Positions 21,540 through 32,929 are shown, numbered from the stretch's first letter. The stretch is DNA of 64,000 bases from Collybiopsis luxurians FD-317 M1 (GCA_000827265.1 KN834764.1:198387-262386), one strand, 5' to 3'. Made by a program: numbers and translations. The notes: generated from the sequence alone by a model not told the origin.

Positions 21540-22640
21540 CCAATTAAGCCGAATATCTTGAAGCTCTCGCGCAGCCAGATTCCAGAAAAGGCTTGAGCTT
21601 GTACACGTTATATAACTTCATGTTAGCTTTCATTTCTACGAGATAACATCTGACTGAATAGACAGGCTGAATAGAGCATAAAATAAAAAACCAACTAAGC
21701 TCCATCGGAGCTTTCTGAAGTGCGTAAGGATTTAAAAATAAGAAACCGTAAAAGCCCATTCGAGTTTAGATCCAAATTTGGCACAATTTTTGAGGCTTTC
21801 TTCCCGAGTTGAGGATCTCATACTACACTGAGCACACAATTGCTCATTATACAAGTTATATCAAAGTCGAGGGAAGTAATTTGGAAGCCTACCATTACTT
21901 GCTTTACCGGTACGAACGGTGCTAGAAACAAGCTGGATGTCCACTGAAATGAGTTGGATGGAGCTGCTGCTGATGAAAAGCATGACAGCGTACTATGACA
22001 GGTTTCATGCATCATTTTTTCCTCTGCGGCCTGTGCCTCTGAGACCAACTGCAATAGAAATATCTGCTCCTTGACAGATACTAGACTCGGAGTACATCTG
22101 CCTCCGTTACACTTATCTTCAAGTTCGGAACAATGTCTCATTGGATCGTTTGCTTCGAACCAAAGTTTGGGGAAAATTAAGAGAGCTGTTTGAAAGGGAA
22201 ATTTGCTGCTTCTAAATTGGTCAACTTGCACTGTCATAAAAAAAAATCAATTCGAGTGCTGTCGCAAATTTTATTTATTTTTTGATTCGCAGAGAGCTGC
22301 GATACACCCCATTCTTGATGAAGCTCAATCACACATCAAGAGTTAGGTAGAATACACAATTTTTTCCCTTCTTTGAGGATATCAAAGAAAAGTTCTAAGT
22401 CCATGCCATAGTTGATAACCCTGATATGGTTGAGATAAGATTGCCAAGCTTATGTAAAGTTTATCCACGCAACGCTCCCAGTGACGTGTGGAAAAAATGT
22501 GGATATAAGAGATAAGCAGAGTGGATATATTGGGAATGTAGGAAAAGGAGAAAGCCACCCATAAGGTCGACTCCTTCATTTCACTCCGGACTTGTAAAAA
22601 TGTAGTGGTCGAAAAACTAAATTAAAGTGAGTGTCGACAA
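21540..22640. other. Stretch without a supported gene
   Basis: AT-rich sequence. A minus-strand frame at 21818-22237 is open but has neither codon character nor a recognisable domain. Confidence 0.4.
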
Positions 22641-22714
22641 TCTCATAAGATTCTGGTGGCAGGTCCATTCATAGCCCCTATGCCCACCACTCTTTGGTCT
22701 GGACTTTACTTATC

Positions 22715-23110
22715 CTGATCATACTTCAGCGGATATGGATGAACCATTTCATTTCTATCGACACTGCTGAATAGAGCAGGAGCTGTGGAGATATCAGTTC
22801 CTAGAAAATGCAATTGATTGGAGGAATGTTAATGCCTGGTTTTTCAACACCCTTAGAGTTGAATCTTCCATACCTTGATCATACTTCAGCAAGAATGGTT
22901 GAACTGTTTGATTTCCATCCACACTCCTTGATAGAGCAAGAGTTGCATTTTGAGTGGAGACATCAGATCCTGCCCCTGGAAAATGCAATTGATTGGAGAT
23001 ATGAACTTGTTAATGCCTGGTCCTACAATACTCTTGGAGTTGAATCTTTCATACCTTGATCACCCTTCAGCAAGTACAGATGGACCATTTCATTTCCATT
23101 CACCCTGCTT
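22715..23110. repeat. Tandem repeat of about 170-180 bases under a protein tail
   Basis: Two full units and part of a third, each containing CATACCTTGATCA, ACTTCAGC or CCTTCAGC, CAATTGATTGGAG and TTAATGCCTGGT. Read on the minus strand they repeat a peptide of the type NGNEMVHLYLLKGDQG followed by MKDSTPRVL. They lie at the 3' end of the seven-helix protein gene. Confidence 0.6.
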
Positions 23111-24620
23111 GGAAGACTTGTGTTTTCTCTGAGTGAATCCTGCAAATTTGCTTGATTGGAGGTATGCCCTGGCAAAAGTGGTTGAGTTATTTCGCTGCCT
23201 CCAGAATGATCACTTTCGTTGCATGTTGTCCCTATTTCAGAAGAGTAATTTTGGTGCCCCTGTGTGTTTGCAGGAACCAATCTAGATGACCCATCTGCAC
23301 TGAATCCAATGAAAATAATCATCAGTGTGGATGATATTCCCTAGCCATGAGGCGTAGTAAGTGCATACTACAATACCAAATTTCGGCGCCAAAAGATCTT
23401 ACCACAATCTGGATCAGAAAGCAAGGATATACCAGGAATAAGAGATAATCAGGGACCTTGGCAATGAGATGAACAAGCCGTGTAATCAAAGCCGTTGAAA
23501 GGACTAAAGGGATTATAATTCCAGATAGTAGACTATGCAAAGTAAAATCACTATCATAGTCAATAATTTAGATGAAGGGAGTACATACACCGGCCAGAGA
23601 AGATTTAAAGGAGCTGGATTAACTTGTCCAACAAAAATGCTGTCGGTCCGGCGATTCAGCCACCATACCCTTCCGACTGAAAAGAAGTTTTCATCAAAAA
23701 ATGAAGTTATTCAACATTAAAAAATAGATTTACCAATCAAACCAGTTAATAGAATGTTCAGAGCCAGTGTCGTCAAAACGTACAATGAATATATGTAATC
23801 CCCATCCTCATCCTCATCCCCACCCCCGAATGCAATACCTAGTATGCAGAGCCCTAGAGTGTGGGCTTAGAGAGAAAGATTCAGACATCAAAGTCCTGAT
23901 AGGCAGCACATACCAAGGCTTCCCACAAGGACCAGAACAGGAACAACAACGACTCGTTTTTTTGAGTTCCATAGTCGATAACAGCGATATATCTAAACAG
24001 TTCTATGACCTCAAAATCAAGAGACCACCTCCCACCCGTGAAAGCGTACCAGTATAACGTCAGAGAGTAACCTTGACAGGAAAATCCGTGAAGTTTAGAA
24101 AATGATTTTAATCTCATAGTGTATTATTCAACTTACCCTGAGACAATAAACATGCACTCCAGCGCGATTTCGAGGCGGCTGATTAAATCAAGGTGGAAAT
24201 AGGGTGGAATGGGGTACAAAGGTGAAATAAATGTCTGAGTCAGAGCCAGCGCCACGGAAGTCGTGGCTAGTGTGAAGAAGAGAATGGTTGCTATGACATA
24301 GAATTTTGCAGGTAAAAACCGCCGTCGAAAGATATACATACTGATGCTGAAGAGCAGGACGAAGATACCTGACTCATGAGATTTCACATCCTTATTAGTA
24401 CAGAATTACAGGCAGTATCAAATGGAAGAACTGACCGTAAAATGTCAATTCAATCTGAAAAAAATGAATAAGTGGCATAGCACAACAGTTGTGTGCAGTT
24501 ACTGACCACGACTGGTGCCATGACGCGAGTATTCAAAGTGTGGACAAGGTGATCATACGATTCATCAAGAAAGCACACAGTGCCCGCAGGGCAGGTGGAT
24601 TCTTGAGAGGCAGGGGCCAT
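23024..24620 (-). CDS. Seven-helix integral membrane protein, basidiomycete family (partial model)
   Basis: Exon 1 is 24507-24620 (start MAPASQESTCPAG, 38 codons). Exon 2 is the 19-base micro-exon 24436-24454 (IELTFY). Exon 3 runs from 24368 to about 24135. Together they read LTFYG, IFVLLFSISMYIFRRR, then a helix with ATILFFTLATTSVALAL, then ECMFIVSG. Further exons add LLSDVILVRF near 24060, YSLYVLTTLALNILLTGL near 23740, GRVWWLNRRTDSIFVG near 23670 and SGIIIPLVLSTALITRLV near 23500. A polar tail with GGSEITQPLLPGHTS ends in the repeated peptide at 22715-23110. The helix pattern and the GRVWWLNRR loop match a large basidiomycete family of membrane proteins without assigned function. Splices after exon 4 are not settled, so the 3' end is approximate. 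Confidence 0.6.
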
Positions 24621-24639
24621 GATAGTAGAAGTGAGAGAC

Positions 24640-24994
24640 GACCCAGGGATGATGAAGCTTTTATTCAGCTTTCATGCAAAAATAGTACGTAAATAGTGGG
24701 CATCACTAAATGACCCAAATCAATTCCCGGCTTTCCCGGCTTTCTAGCTTTACGGCGAGTGCCAAGGTGCAAGTTCCGCAAGCTGCTACACCAGCTTGTT
24801 TTGAACTTGTTTGTCCCTTCCCCTATGCAAAACAGATTACAATAATAATTGGCTCAAACCTTGGTGGAGGGCGTGAAAGTGAGAGAGGGCTGCTTGTTGA
24901 GCTTGCCAGGCTTTCAGGGTGCTTGTTTCAGCTTGACAAGCTTGGCGAGCTTGTTTGAGATTGCCGAGCACAAGCCCTGAGCTCAATGCAATCG
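24640..24994. other. Stretch without a gene, degenerate AGCTTG-rich repeats
   Basis: 24840-24985 contains many short CTTG, GAGCTTG and AAGCTTGG repeats. No gene is supported. Confidence 0.35.
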
Positions 24995-24995
24995 T

Positions 24996-25228
24996 TACAG
25001 TTGTTCACGAAACTCTAGCATTGTTTTTGAAAAACGTGCCTTACTGATGGTATTTATGTCCAAACAAATGCACTATTCATTGCTCCACTAAGCTCCACAA
25101 ATGCCGGGACTTGGCCGGGACAACTGTACAATCTCGTGGAGCAATGAATTAGTGGTTTGTTTGTAGGTAAACACGATCAGTAAGGCTCATTTTTTAAAAA
25201 CAATGCTAGAGTTTCGTGAACAGCTGTA
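24996..25228. mobile_element. Hairpin MITE with about 100-base inverted arms
   Basis: The left end reads TACAGTTGTTCACGAAACTC and the right end, inverted, TACAGCTGTTCACGAAACTC. The arms continue as imperfect inverted copies through TAGCATTGTTTTT, GCCTTACTGAT and TTCATTGCTCCAC, and meet around CCGGGACTTGGCCGGGAC. A TA lies at both borders, consistent with a Tc1/mariner-type target. No coding frame is present. Confidence 0.7.
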
Positions 25229-25261
25229 TACAATACACTTGGTGCGTTTTCGGCCTTAGCT

Positions 25262-25345
25262 GGCGGCTTGTTGCTTGACCGTATTGACCCGCCGAAATTT
25301 GGCGGGAGAAAAGGTGCCACAAGCCGATCAAGCAACAGATGACTA
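25262..25345. repeat. Small palindromic element
   Basis: CGCCGAAATTTGGCG forms a perfect central palindrome, and GGCTTGTTGCTTGA is paired with TCAAGCAAC and ACAAGCC further out. It is close to the hairpin MITE but has different arms. Confidence 0.4.
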
Positions 25346-26640
25346 ATTCAGATGCGTAAGCAGCACAATCGTCCCGCAACTGCTGGCGCCTCGAGGACTT
25401 TAATGTACCATATAATTACGACCGTTAGCTTGCAGAATGCACAATGGTACCCCTCCGAATTTGGTCATTTTCTTATTCATAATGGGTAGCGCAGAATTGT
25501 GAACTTACTGTCCAAAGAATGTGTAATGGAGACTCAAGTCTTTTTGGATATGGGATATGAAAGTTGATCTCAAATCTCCACTATAAAAGACAAGGATCCC
25601 ATATTGGGCAAAAAACTCACTTGGCAAAATGAAAAAGCCTTTGCAGCCATTCAATTGAAAGTGGGTCATGAGCTCCTAGGTTCCTATGATGGACGGATTG
25701 TCAGTATAGTAGTGACTCATTCGTTACAGCTGTTTGGGGTTCTAAGGTTCATGGGCTAAGTATGTCTGCGGAGGCGTATCGCCCATTTGGGAGATGAACC
25801 AATTGCGCATGACTTGTGTTTGACTCAGCGTGCCCAAAAGGGCAATGGCTGTGCAGTCTCTTGCGCTGCGAGATTTGTGCACCCAATCAGTATTTGCTTC
25901 TGTTGGGATAAAAGTTGACGCAGCGTCACTCGGATGGACAGAAATGTGAATAGATTTCCGTCTGACTTCGTGGCGGGTGTAGGAGGGAGGCAAACGGATG
26001 GGGGGTAAAACAGTGTGTGGATATATAGTAAAAACTATTTGAAATTGGAGTTGCAAAGCGAGCAAAGGCTGGCACTCGGCAAATATAACTCCAACAGCTT
26101 CATGTTTGAGTTGAGATAGTTCTACTTAGTTCAGAGTGAATTTCTAGAGGTAAGAAAATTTATAGATAATATGCCTTCAAATATGCTGGTACACCCAGGT
26201 CTCCAAGAAGAAAATAGTAGAATGCAAACCCAATGTGTCAACATCCATGGGAACTGATACCCTTGCGAATAGTGTAGCAGGTTGTCAGCAAGGGATGGCC
26301 CACTGGGCCACATGCAAACCATACTTACCTTTGCACCTGATCCCAGTGAATGTGAACACAACAAAAAACAATGGGTGGAGAGTGGAGAGTGGACCGAATG
26401 GACCAGCCGGCTGCAAATGCGCCATCTGCTCATGCTAAAGTTGATGCCCGGAGGCACCGAAAGTTGCAGTGTGTACTGGAAGAGGTGGACAAGGTGATCG
26501 TATAAATGACAAGCATCGATGAGAACGAGGCTAATTCTTTCAGCGCTAGTTCCGGTGAGTATACGTAGTCTTCAGGAGAGTGGTCTACGCGTCACTAACT
26601 ACATTTTTCAGCTCGAATTCGTATTTGCAGGTCAAATCAA
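25346..26640. other. Stretch without a supported gene
   Basis: Only short open frames. Reading frames at 25742-26065 and 26131-26457 show no recognisable domain. Confidence 0.4.
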
Positions 26641-26650
26641 TCGAAAAAAA

Positions 26651-27462
26651 ATGTTCCTCCTTTCACGTGCATTCACCCTATACTGCTTTGCTAGTCTTTC
26701 CGCAGTCACTTTTACTTCTCCAATGCCAGCTCCCGGTGGCAGAAGCAATCGTAAGAATGTCCATTGTACATCCTGCTCCAGACTTACTGATATGCGGGAT
26801 AGTGATGCTCCGAATGAAACTTAAACTACTCAAAGACACCTCCATCATCCCAGACCAACTGGGTCCCGCCATCCTTATCGGTAGAGACGACCTCTTCGGC
26901 CTCCAACTCCCCGAAACTCTCGAATACAAAGTCGTCCACATCCCCGCTCCCGCGAATACCAAACACCCAGAACGTCCTGGCAACAAACTCGTCGGCGTGT
27001 GTCCGGTTACATTTAAAGATAAAGCAGAGAGGGAAAGTGCTTAAGAAGACCCAAGAGTTGCATTGGAGACACCCGGATGAGTTACCGATGTTGGGGTACG
27101 ATGAGTTTAAGGATGGGCTATTGAAAATTTTGATGGAAGGCGGGCACATCGAAGGGACGTGTCATATATCTGATGAGATGTTGAGTAAGTAACTACTATA
27201 TAGTGTATATAATTACCGGTTTCTGGACTTTGGGACTCGTTCTCCAGAGAACTTTAAGGAAGGTCTGATGCAACATTGGCTTGCCAGGGGTCGCATCGGA
27301 GTCTTTTCCGGTCGGTGCGACTACGACTGCAACGTGACTAGGACTATCACTACTCTCCTCTTCCCCTCTCTCATTTCTCGTCCTTCATTCCTCCTCCATC
27401 CCTCCTCTCCCATCCCGACCCACCCCCGTGCCAGTTGTAGACCGTCCAACCCTGGAACTTGA
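26651..27462 (+). CDS. Putative small secreted protein of the MPAPGG family, possibly broken
   Basis: Exon 1 (26651-26750) codes a signal-peptide-like start, MFLLSRAFTLYCFASLSAV, then TSPMPAPGG. A 52-base intron (26751-26802, GTAAG to ATAG with CTGAT before the end) joins it to 26803-27044. That exon contains IPDQLGPAILIGRDDLFG, LEYKVVHIPAPANTKHPER and PGNKLVG. The frame then stops, but the next frame continues with coding character (TQELHWRHPDELPMLGYDEF, EGGHIEGTCHISDEML) and has its own plausible intron near 27186-27249. Either one splice near 27010-27030 is missing from this model or there is a one-base frameshift. Function unknown; it could be an apoplastic protein. Confidence 0.4.
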
Positions 27463-27670
27463 CTCCCCCTTGATCCAAAAGACCTTTTCCAAGCCTAGGC
27501 AAGGTACCAGTACACCCTAAGAAAAATTACGCGGACACCTGTTCCTAAATTTGGCATCAAGGAGGAAGAGAAGCTCCGACTCCCACCCACTCTCACTCCG
27601 GCTCGAATCCCGATTCCGATTCCAATTCCTACTTCGACCCTGACAAAAACGACAATAACAACTTGATAAC
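27440..27670 (+). pseudogene. Remnant of the Ser-rich acidic protein gene in opposite orientation (copy 5)
   Basis: LDSPLIQKTFSK matches RDSLLIQKPFSG of the intact gene, and after a frameshift KITRTPVPKFG matches KIKRKPVPKFD, followed by a Pro/Ile/Thr-rich stretch where the intact protein has APSPVRAPAPVTISVPT. Only this internal piece is recognisable. Confidence 0.45.
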
Positions 27671-28176
27671 AACGGCGGCGGAGGACAAAGGCGATACAGT
27701 ATTGAGAAACGAGAGGAAGACTTCATATGTTCACGTTCTCTGTTCTGCAGTCCAGAATTCTGTCAAAGAGCGAAATAAAATAATCTATTAAAACTTGAGT
27801 ATACTACCTAGTAAAAAATTAAGTACTGTACTGCGAATCAAGTCTCGATAAGGTATAAGAAAGAAGCAAGCGAAAATAAGGTATCAAGATGCCAGTTCTG
27901 ATGTGGGCAGAGTCGTTAGGTATATAGAGTAGGGTACATTATCATGATCATGTAATCTAAGAATCGAAGAGAATGTCCACGGCGAACGACGTTAGCATGA
28001 ATGAACGAATGAATGATTATCGCAGCACATACGGCTGCATTACTGTGCCCATAAAAGTCTTTTTGAAAAAGGAGAGGGAAAATGAAAACGACGAAATATC
28101 CACCTCATACTTCATATAGACTGTAGCTCATAGCTCCCGCCTCCTCCTCATTCTTCCACTCTCTCTCGGATCTTCT
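27671..28176. other. Stretch without a gene
   Basis: No open frame with coding character was seen. Confidence 0.4.
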
Positions 28177-29177
28177 TCACCTACTCTTTGACCCCTTCCT
28201 CGTCTCACCGCCTTCACGCTCTTGCTCTTGCTCTTCGTCTCCATCTCCCTTCAGAACTGGCATCTTCAAAGACAGATTCTCAACAAACGAAGGCGGTCGA
28301 TGCCATCGCTCCGCCGTCCGGTACATATAATTCATTTCCGACGTGTTCGAACTTGAAGGTGAGGCGGAGGCGGAGGAAGGGTTGGAAAGGGCCTGCTTGC
28401 CCCTGCTTTTGCCCCAGCTTTTGCTTTTGCTTTTTCTGAGCAGAGAAGGGGACATGGAAGTTTGGAGAGACAGGAGGGTGGGAGTGGGAGTAGAAGAGCG
28501 GGATTTATTTGATTGTTGTTTGGGTGAGGGGGGCCGGGATCTCGATGATCTGTGGAAGAGGAGGGGGAGCGGAACGGGAGGTGCATGTGCGCGAGCGATA
28601 ATGCAGGAGACGCATGAAACAAGAGGAGAAGGGGAGGAAAAGCAGGACAGGAGCAATTCGTTAGCATGCAGTATCTTTACAGCGGTTGGCAACCACAGAA
28701 AAACATAAACGAGGCGAATTTCGGACCTCGCGCAACTACTTACTTTGTCGATGTCGATACATATTCAGGCTCACTTGTCCATCCGCATTCTTCGCATTTC
28801 CAGTAGGATTTGAGGGATTTGGTTAAACTGAAGATGTTTTTTCGTGTGAGGGATTCGGTTTTTGAGACTGAGCCTGTAGCGGAGGGGAGAGGGAGGGAGT
28901 AGCCAGGAAGGAGGGAAGTAGGGAGGCAGGGTGAAGCAAGGGAGCCGGTGGAAGTTAAGACAGAAGGGCGGAGGAACGTATGGTGGGAGATAGCGGAAGG
29001 AGGCGGGAAGAGGGTTGGCAGGAAACGGAGGCGGAGATGGAGGTGGGATGAATGAAGGAGGCCAGATAGTGAGTCAGTCAATACAAAATAACACCGAATC
29101 ATCCTCGAAACTAACCATGAGCTTTACACTGCCCACAATCCTGCTTGAGTGAATTATCGTATCCTTTACTTTCTATC
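28177..29177 (-). CDS. Small protein with two CxxC motifs and a Ser-rich tail (model uncertain)
   Basis: The ATG at 29175-29177 begins MIESKGYDNSLKQDCGQCKAHG. A 240-base intron (donor near 29118, acceptor CTACAG near 28876) joins it in phase to GSVSKTESLTRKN, FSLTKSLKSYWKCEECGW and TSEPEY. DCGQC and KCEECG could make one zinc ribbon with about 28 residues between the pairs. The downstream minus-strand frame to 28177 is rich in Ser, Pro and Lys (SKSKSWGKSRGK, SSASASPSSSNTS), which looks like coding composition, but the simplest splice at 28693-28740 does not join it in phase. An RNase P/MRP Rpr2-type ribbon was considered and could not be confirmed. Confidence 0.35.
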
Positions 29178-29765
29178 ATGGTTCTGCAACGTAAAATCTA
29201 CGCAAGCCGATCAATCCAAAGCAAGACAAGAGAAGATCGTCGAAGAATGGAAAATCTAAAGTCAGAGTCTGGATGTACAGGGAGTTCAAAACGACCTACG
29301 TCTTCAATTGTACACAAAAAAAACAAAACGACGGTTGCGGTTTTCGTAGGGGAAATTAACGAGCGTGAAGATTCCAAAAATGCAAGTCTACCCATGCAAT
29401 GGGGGGAAAGAAGCAAGAAAAGTTGCAGCCCCTGCCTAGGAGACGGTTACCAGGTCAATGGTCATTGCATCGTTAAACGACTGACGGATGCGGATTGGTC
29501 CGCGGGATCGCCTCCGGCATTCAAGATCAAAGCTGTGCCGCTGATGATGTTCCTGTAAATCTGAATACTACGTATTGATTAAAGCAGAACTGCGAGTAAC
29601 TACCTAAAGTACTAATCTAGACAAACAAACGAGAGAATGAAGCACTGGCGGGACGACTAGCAAACGAATGTACATAGCTATCCCAAGTTGAATACCCAAG
29701 AAAAAAGCGACAAACAGAGAATGAAAGAAAGCAAAGGGAAGGTTGACTTCCGAATTGGTGGACAA
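29178..29765. other. Stretch without a supported gene
   Basis: A + strand open frame at 29145-29558 has no recognisable feature and overlaps the start of the CxxC gene on the other strand. Otherwise it is intergenic. Confidence 0.35.
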
Positions 29766-30754
29766 TTATGCGTCAACCTGGAAAGAATGGTCGACTTCAC
29801 AGTCATGCCCATTAGACGAAACCTTATATCCAGACATGCACTTGCGAATGACGCAACGCCCAGCAGAACACCCGACGTCAGAGACCCCAGGAATACTTGT
29901 GCAGTCGACACCACGACCGGGAGTACCCGATGGAGAAACCATGACGTCGAAGGGGCAGTCACCACCTATGTTTTAACAGATATTTGAGCATCGAGAAGTA
30001 GAAGGGAGTACAAAAACTTACAGCTCCAGAGGTCATCCTTCACGTCGATACATTCCCAATCTCTGGGTCCACCTCCAGGAACGCCGCATGCTTTCCAACC
30101 CGACTGACAGGTGCGCTGGGTCTGTTTACCCCAGTAAACAAGGTCGCGTTTTTCTGGGAGGGAGCGTCCAGAGGGGCAACTGCTGCGGCACTGGCCATTG
30201 CAAACCGATTTTGATGACGGACAGGAGCATTGGCCATTCTTGTCCTTTTCGTACCCGTCCGTACAATCGTAATTGCATTTGTTTGACGAGGAGCAAGATG
30301 ACTTGGAGTGCTCAGGTAGTGTACATGTTTCCTTGTCTTGACATGATTTGAGCTTACGTCGAAAGTAGGTTAGTACATGTCTTGGCTCAAAGGGGTCAAT
30401 TCAAAAGTTTACCAGTCCTGAGATGATTGCGGCAACTTGATCCGTTCCGATAACCTTTTTGGCTTGATTGCAAGCACCGTTCGAACCGCCAGAGACGAAG
30501 TCCTCAATGTCCTTTTCGCAGAGACATATATCGTCTGGGCATTGCGTGAGTCATTGTACAATAGAGCCTAAAAAGACTGGGAAAGACATACTCAAATTAC
30601 CGGAGGTGAAGATCCCGAGGTTGAGCTTGAAGCAACCACAAAGCTGTGAGTTCGAGTTGACGGTAGTGGAAGTCGTCCGCTTTACGAGACCTTGAATCAT
30701 CTCTGCGGAAGTGAGCGCGGCCACAGAAAGGACAGTAAGAGTGGTCAGACGCAT
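29766..30754 (-). CDS. Secreted cysteine-rich protein with CPL1-like domain (271 aa)
   Basis: Exons 30592-30754, 30413-30534, 30022-30352 and 29766-29965; all junctions keep phase. The N-terminus MRLTTLTVLSVAALTSA is a clear signal peptide. Next comes a region with CGCFKL, DICLCEKDIEDF and GACNQAKK. A cysteine-dense middle follows (KSCQDKETC, SSSNKCNYDC, NGQCSCP, CNGQCRSSCPSG). The C-terminal CPL1-like domain has WECIDVKDDLWSCGGDCPF and GVDCTSIPGVSDVGCSAGRC with RKCMSGYKV. The domain is named after a Cryptococcus protein linked to the capsule; its biochemical role is not known. It is probably exported to the wall or medium. Confidence 0.82.
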
Positions 30755-30858
30755 GATAAATTTACGGACGAGAAGAGAACGACGGCTAGCGGTGAGAACC
30801 TCGGGAGGAGAAGGAGAGTGGGGAGGATTTGTTGAAATCTTCAGACAGAGTCGACCGA

Positions 30859-30866
30859 CTTTTATA
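30859..30866 (-). promoter_or_regulatory. TATA box of the CPL1-like gene
   Basis: TATAAAAG on the minus strand, 105 bases before the ATG at 30754. Confidence 0.5.
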
Positions 30867-30879
30867 AGAAAAAGGATAG

Positions 30880-31615
30880 GGAATAGGATCTTCGTGTAAA
30901 ACTTGAGCCTGAAGGCAATGCGAAAGCAAAGTCAGACAGGGACGAGTGCTCCTTGCTGCTTTTCAAAAGGATCATTTTTGGCCTCAGTCCCAGAAGTATT
31001 TGAGTTTTGACCGGAGTCCGTCCGATTAGCCTCGCTTCTTCAACGAGGTGCCCTAGCAGATTTAAGAGAGAATTTTTTCAACAAGAAGGTCGACGCATAT
31101 ACCCTACTTCGATTGATTCTGGCCCTGCGGTGGCTCATCGCTCGATCATTGAAAAGAGGAGTGTCCGTCCTTCCCGGCTCCTTGCCGGTCATGTAAATAG
31201 TGAAGGGGACATCCTGATTCAAGAGAAAAACTACCAAAAGGAAGTGCACGTCGTTGAAGTACACGCCGTTGACCTAAGTTTAAAGTATACCAAACCACCA
31301 ATCGAATAAAGATTGACAACACTTGATCCATCGCCGACGCTTTTCGGCCGAAACGTGAAATGTCATGGGCGCTAGCTAAATATCATACGAACAAGCGCCT
31401 GTCGCCTGTCACGCCACACTACATTCTGGGCTATGGCTGCATTCCTGCTGCATTCTTGCTGTTCGTTCTTGGTTGGTTCTGTCCACGGTCCAAAGTTGAG
31501 CACAAACGGTCCCAACGTTTTAACTTGGTCTGTAACCAATTAGCAGTTTATTAGTGTGCAAGGTATGCTGATTCATCGCTAATTAGTCAAGTCTGAGCCA
31601 TCTTGAAGGAACGAG
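30880..31615. other. Intergenic region between divergent genes
   Basis: It separates the CPL1-like gene (minus) from the gene at 31616 (plus). Open frames at 31007-31309 and on the opposite strand have no recognisable domain. Confidence 0.4.
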
Positions 31616-32275
31616 ATGTTCAGTGGCAAGAACTGGATCGTATCTTTTGCTGTGATCGGTTTGGCGATCTATGCATGGTCCGATGTGCGACATCCCATCT
31701 TGTCTCACTTCCAACACTTGTTCTCGAATGCGCAAGCAACCTCGTCCGCTTCACCGGTTGCAACTCCGGTCACCGTTCAAACGAACTGTAGCTCCCCTCC
31801 CGACCCACCTCACTCCTGCGTCTTCTATGCTGCTTGCCTCGAACCGCATTTTCATTGTGGACCCGACGGCTACCCCCTTGGATTCGGAGAAAAGTTTTGT
31901 ACCAAATTTAGCTTGCCGGGGAATGTAGGGCGGCTATTAGACAAGGGGCAGGAATGGATGTGGGACACGATGGCTTGCTTGCAGAGAGCTCTTGTTCCAG
32001 AATTGGAGGAGCCAGTACCCCCCGGGAGTTCCTCTTCTCAGTCAGAGGCATGCAAAACCCTGGAAACCAAGGCTTTCAGTACGCATGCACCTTGCTACCT
32101 GTCTTCGGGGCTTTGTTCCTTAAGTCCGAAAGACTGGGCGGTCATCGTGGAGATCATTGGTGTGAAGACGCTTTTGAAGAGCTGGGAGGCTTTTGAGGGC
32201 GCGATTGAGGCTGGGGAGGGATGCTTGGAGTTTTTTGTGGAAGCTTTGGAAAAGGACGCGACGAAAGAACTTTAA
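31616..32275 (+). CDS. Cysteine-rich secreted or membrane-anchored protein, distantly stanniocalcin-like (219 aa)
   Basis: A single exon. The N-terminus MFSGKNWIVSFAVIGLAIYAW is a signal peptide or signal anchor, followed by a short Ser/Ala/Thr linker. The rest has evenly spaced cysteines: NCSSPP, HSCVFYAACLEPHFHC, GEKFCTKF, TMACLQRALVPEL, EACKTL, APCYLSSGLCSL and AGEGCLEFF. The pattern C-x-FYAACLE...HCGP.GYP.G.G..FCTKF and the helix-forming end recall stanniocalcin-like proteins known from animals and some fungi and protists, but this is from memory of the pattern only. There are no enzyme motifs. Confidence 0.65.
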   Translation: MFSGKNWIVSFAVIGLAIYAWSDVRHPILSHFQHLFSNAQATSSASPVATPVTVQTNCSSPPDPPHSCVFYAACLEPHFHCGPDGYPLGFGEKFCTKFSLPGNVGRLLDKGQEWMWDTMACLQRALVPELEEPVPPGSSSSQSEACKTLETKAFSTHAPCYLSSGLCSLSPKDWAVIVEIIGVKTLLKSWEAFEGAIEAGEGCLEFFVEALEKDATKEL

Positions 32276-32900
32276 GAGCAGGGAGGGTACCTTTCTTTTT
32301 TTCGCGCGACGCGTCAAAGGGTTCGCATCCGACCTCCTCCCGGAGATTTACTTACTCTTTCTTTTCTGTTACCTAGGGCTTGGCGATGGATAATAACAAG
32401 TGAATTTTACCGATACACATTTGCCATTTGAGGCTTTCTCGAACTGGATGAGAACAGGTAAAGCGTTTATCTCATTCACTTTTATTTCTTACCCTGCTCT
32501 GCCGCACTATTTACCTTCCGTCTCTGGTGGACACAACTACACGTGTTTTGCGAGTACTATCGATTGATGTATTTCTTTACTTGGATTATGGATATCGATT
32601 CTGAGAATGTTTTTCAACGAAGTCCAATCACGCGGTCTAAATAGACTTAGCAGTCTCGGAGTCGACTTTTAGTGTTTTACCTCGGCTCGGAATTTTCAGA
32701 AGAACGGAACACCAAATCATTTCATATGTCCTCTTTTCACATTTTTCAGAAAAACAAGCAATCAGAAGTCTGACGGTCGAAGAACAATCTTCAAGGGGGG
32801 TCTGAAGCAGTGAGCGCATATCATTTGTTAAATGCGACACAGGAATCAAGTCCATGTAACAGTAATTCTGGATCGGCATCTGAGTACGCAGCGTGGTTCA
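32276..32900. other. Stretch without a supported gene
   Basis: Short open frames only. It includes the likely 3' untranslated part of the preceding gene. Confidence 0.35.
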
Positions 32901-32929
32901 TAGAATATCGTAAGGTCCCAATTATAGAA

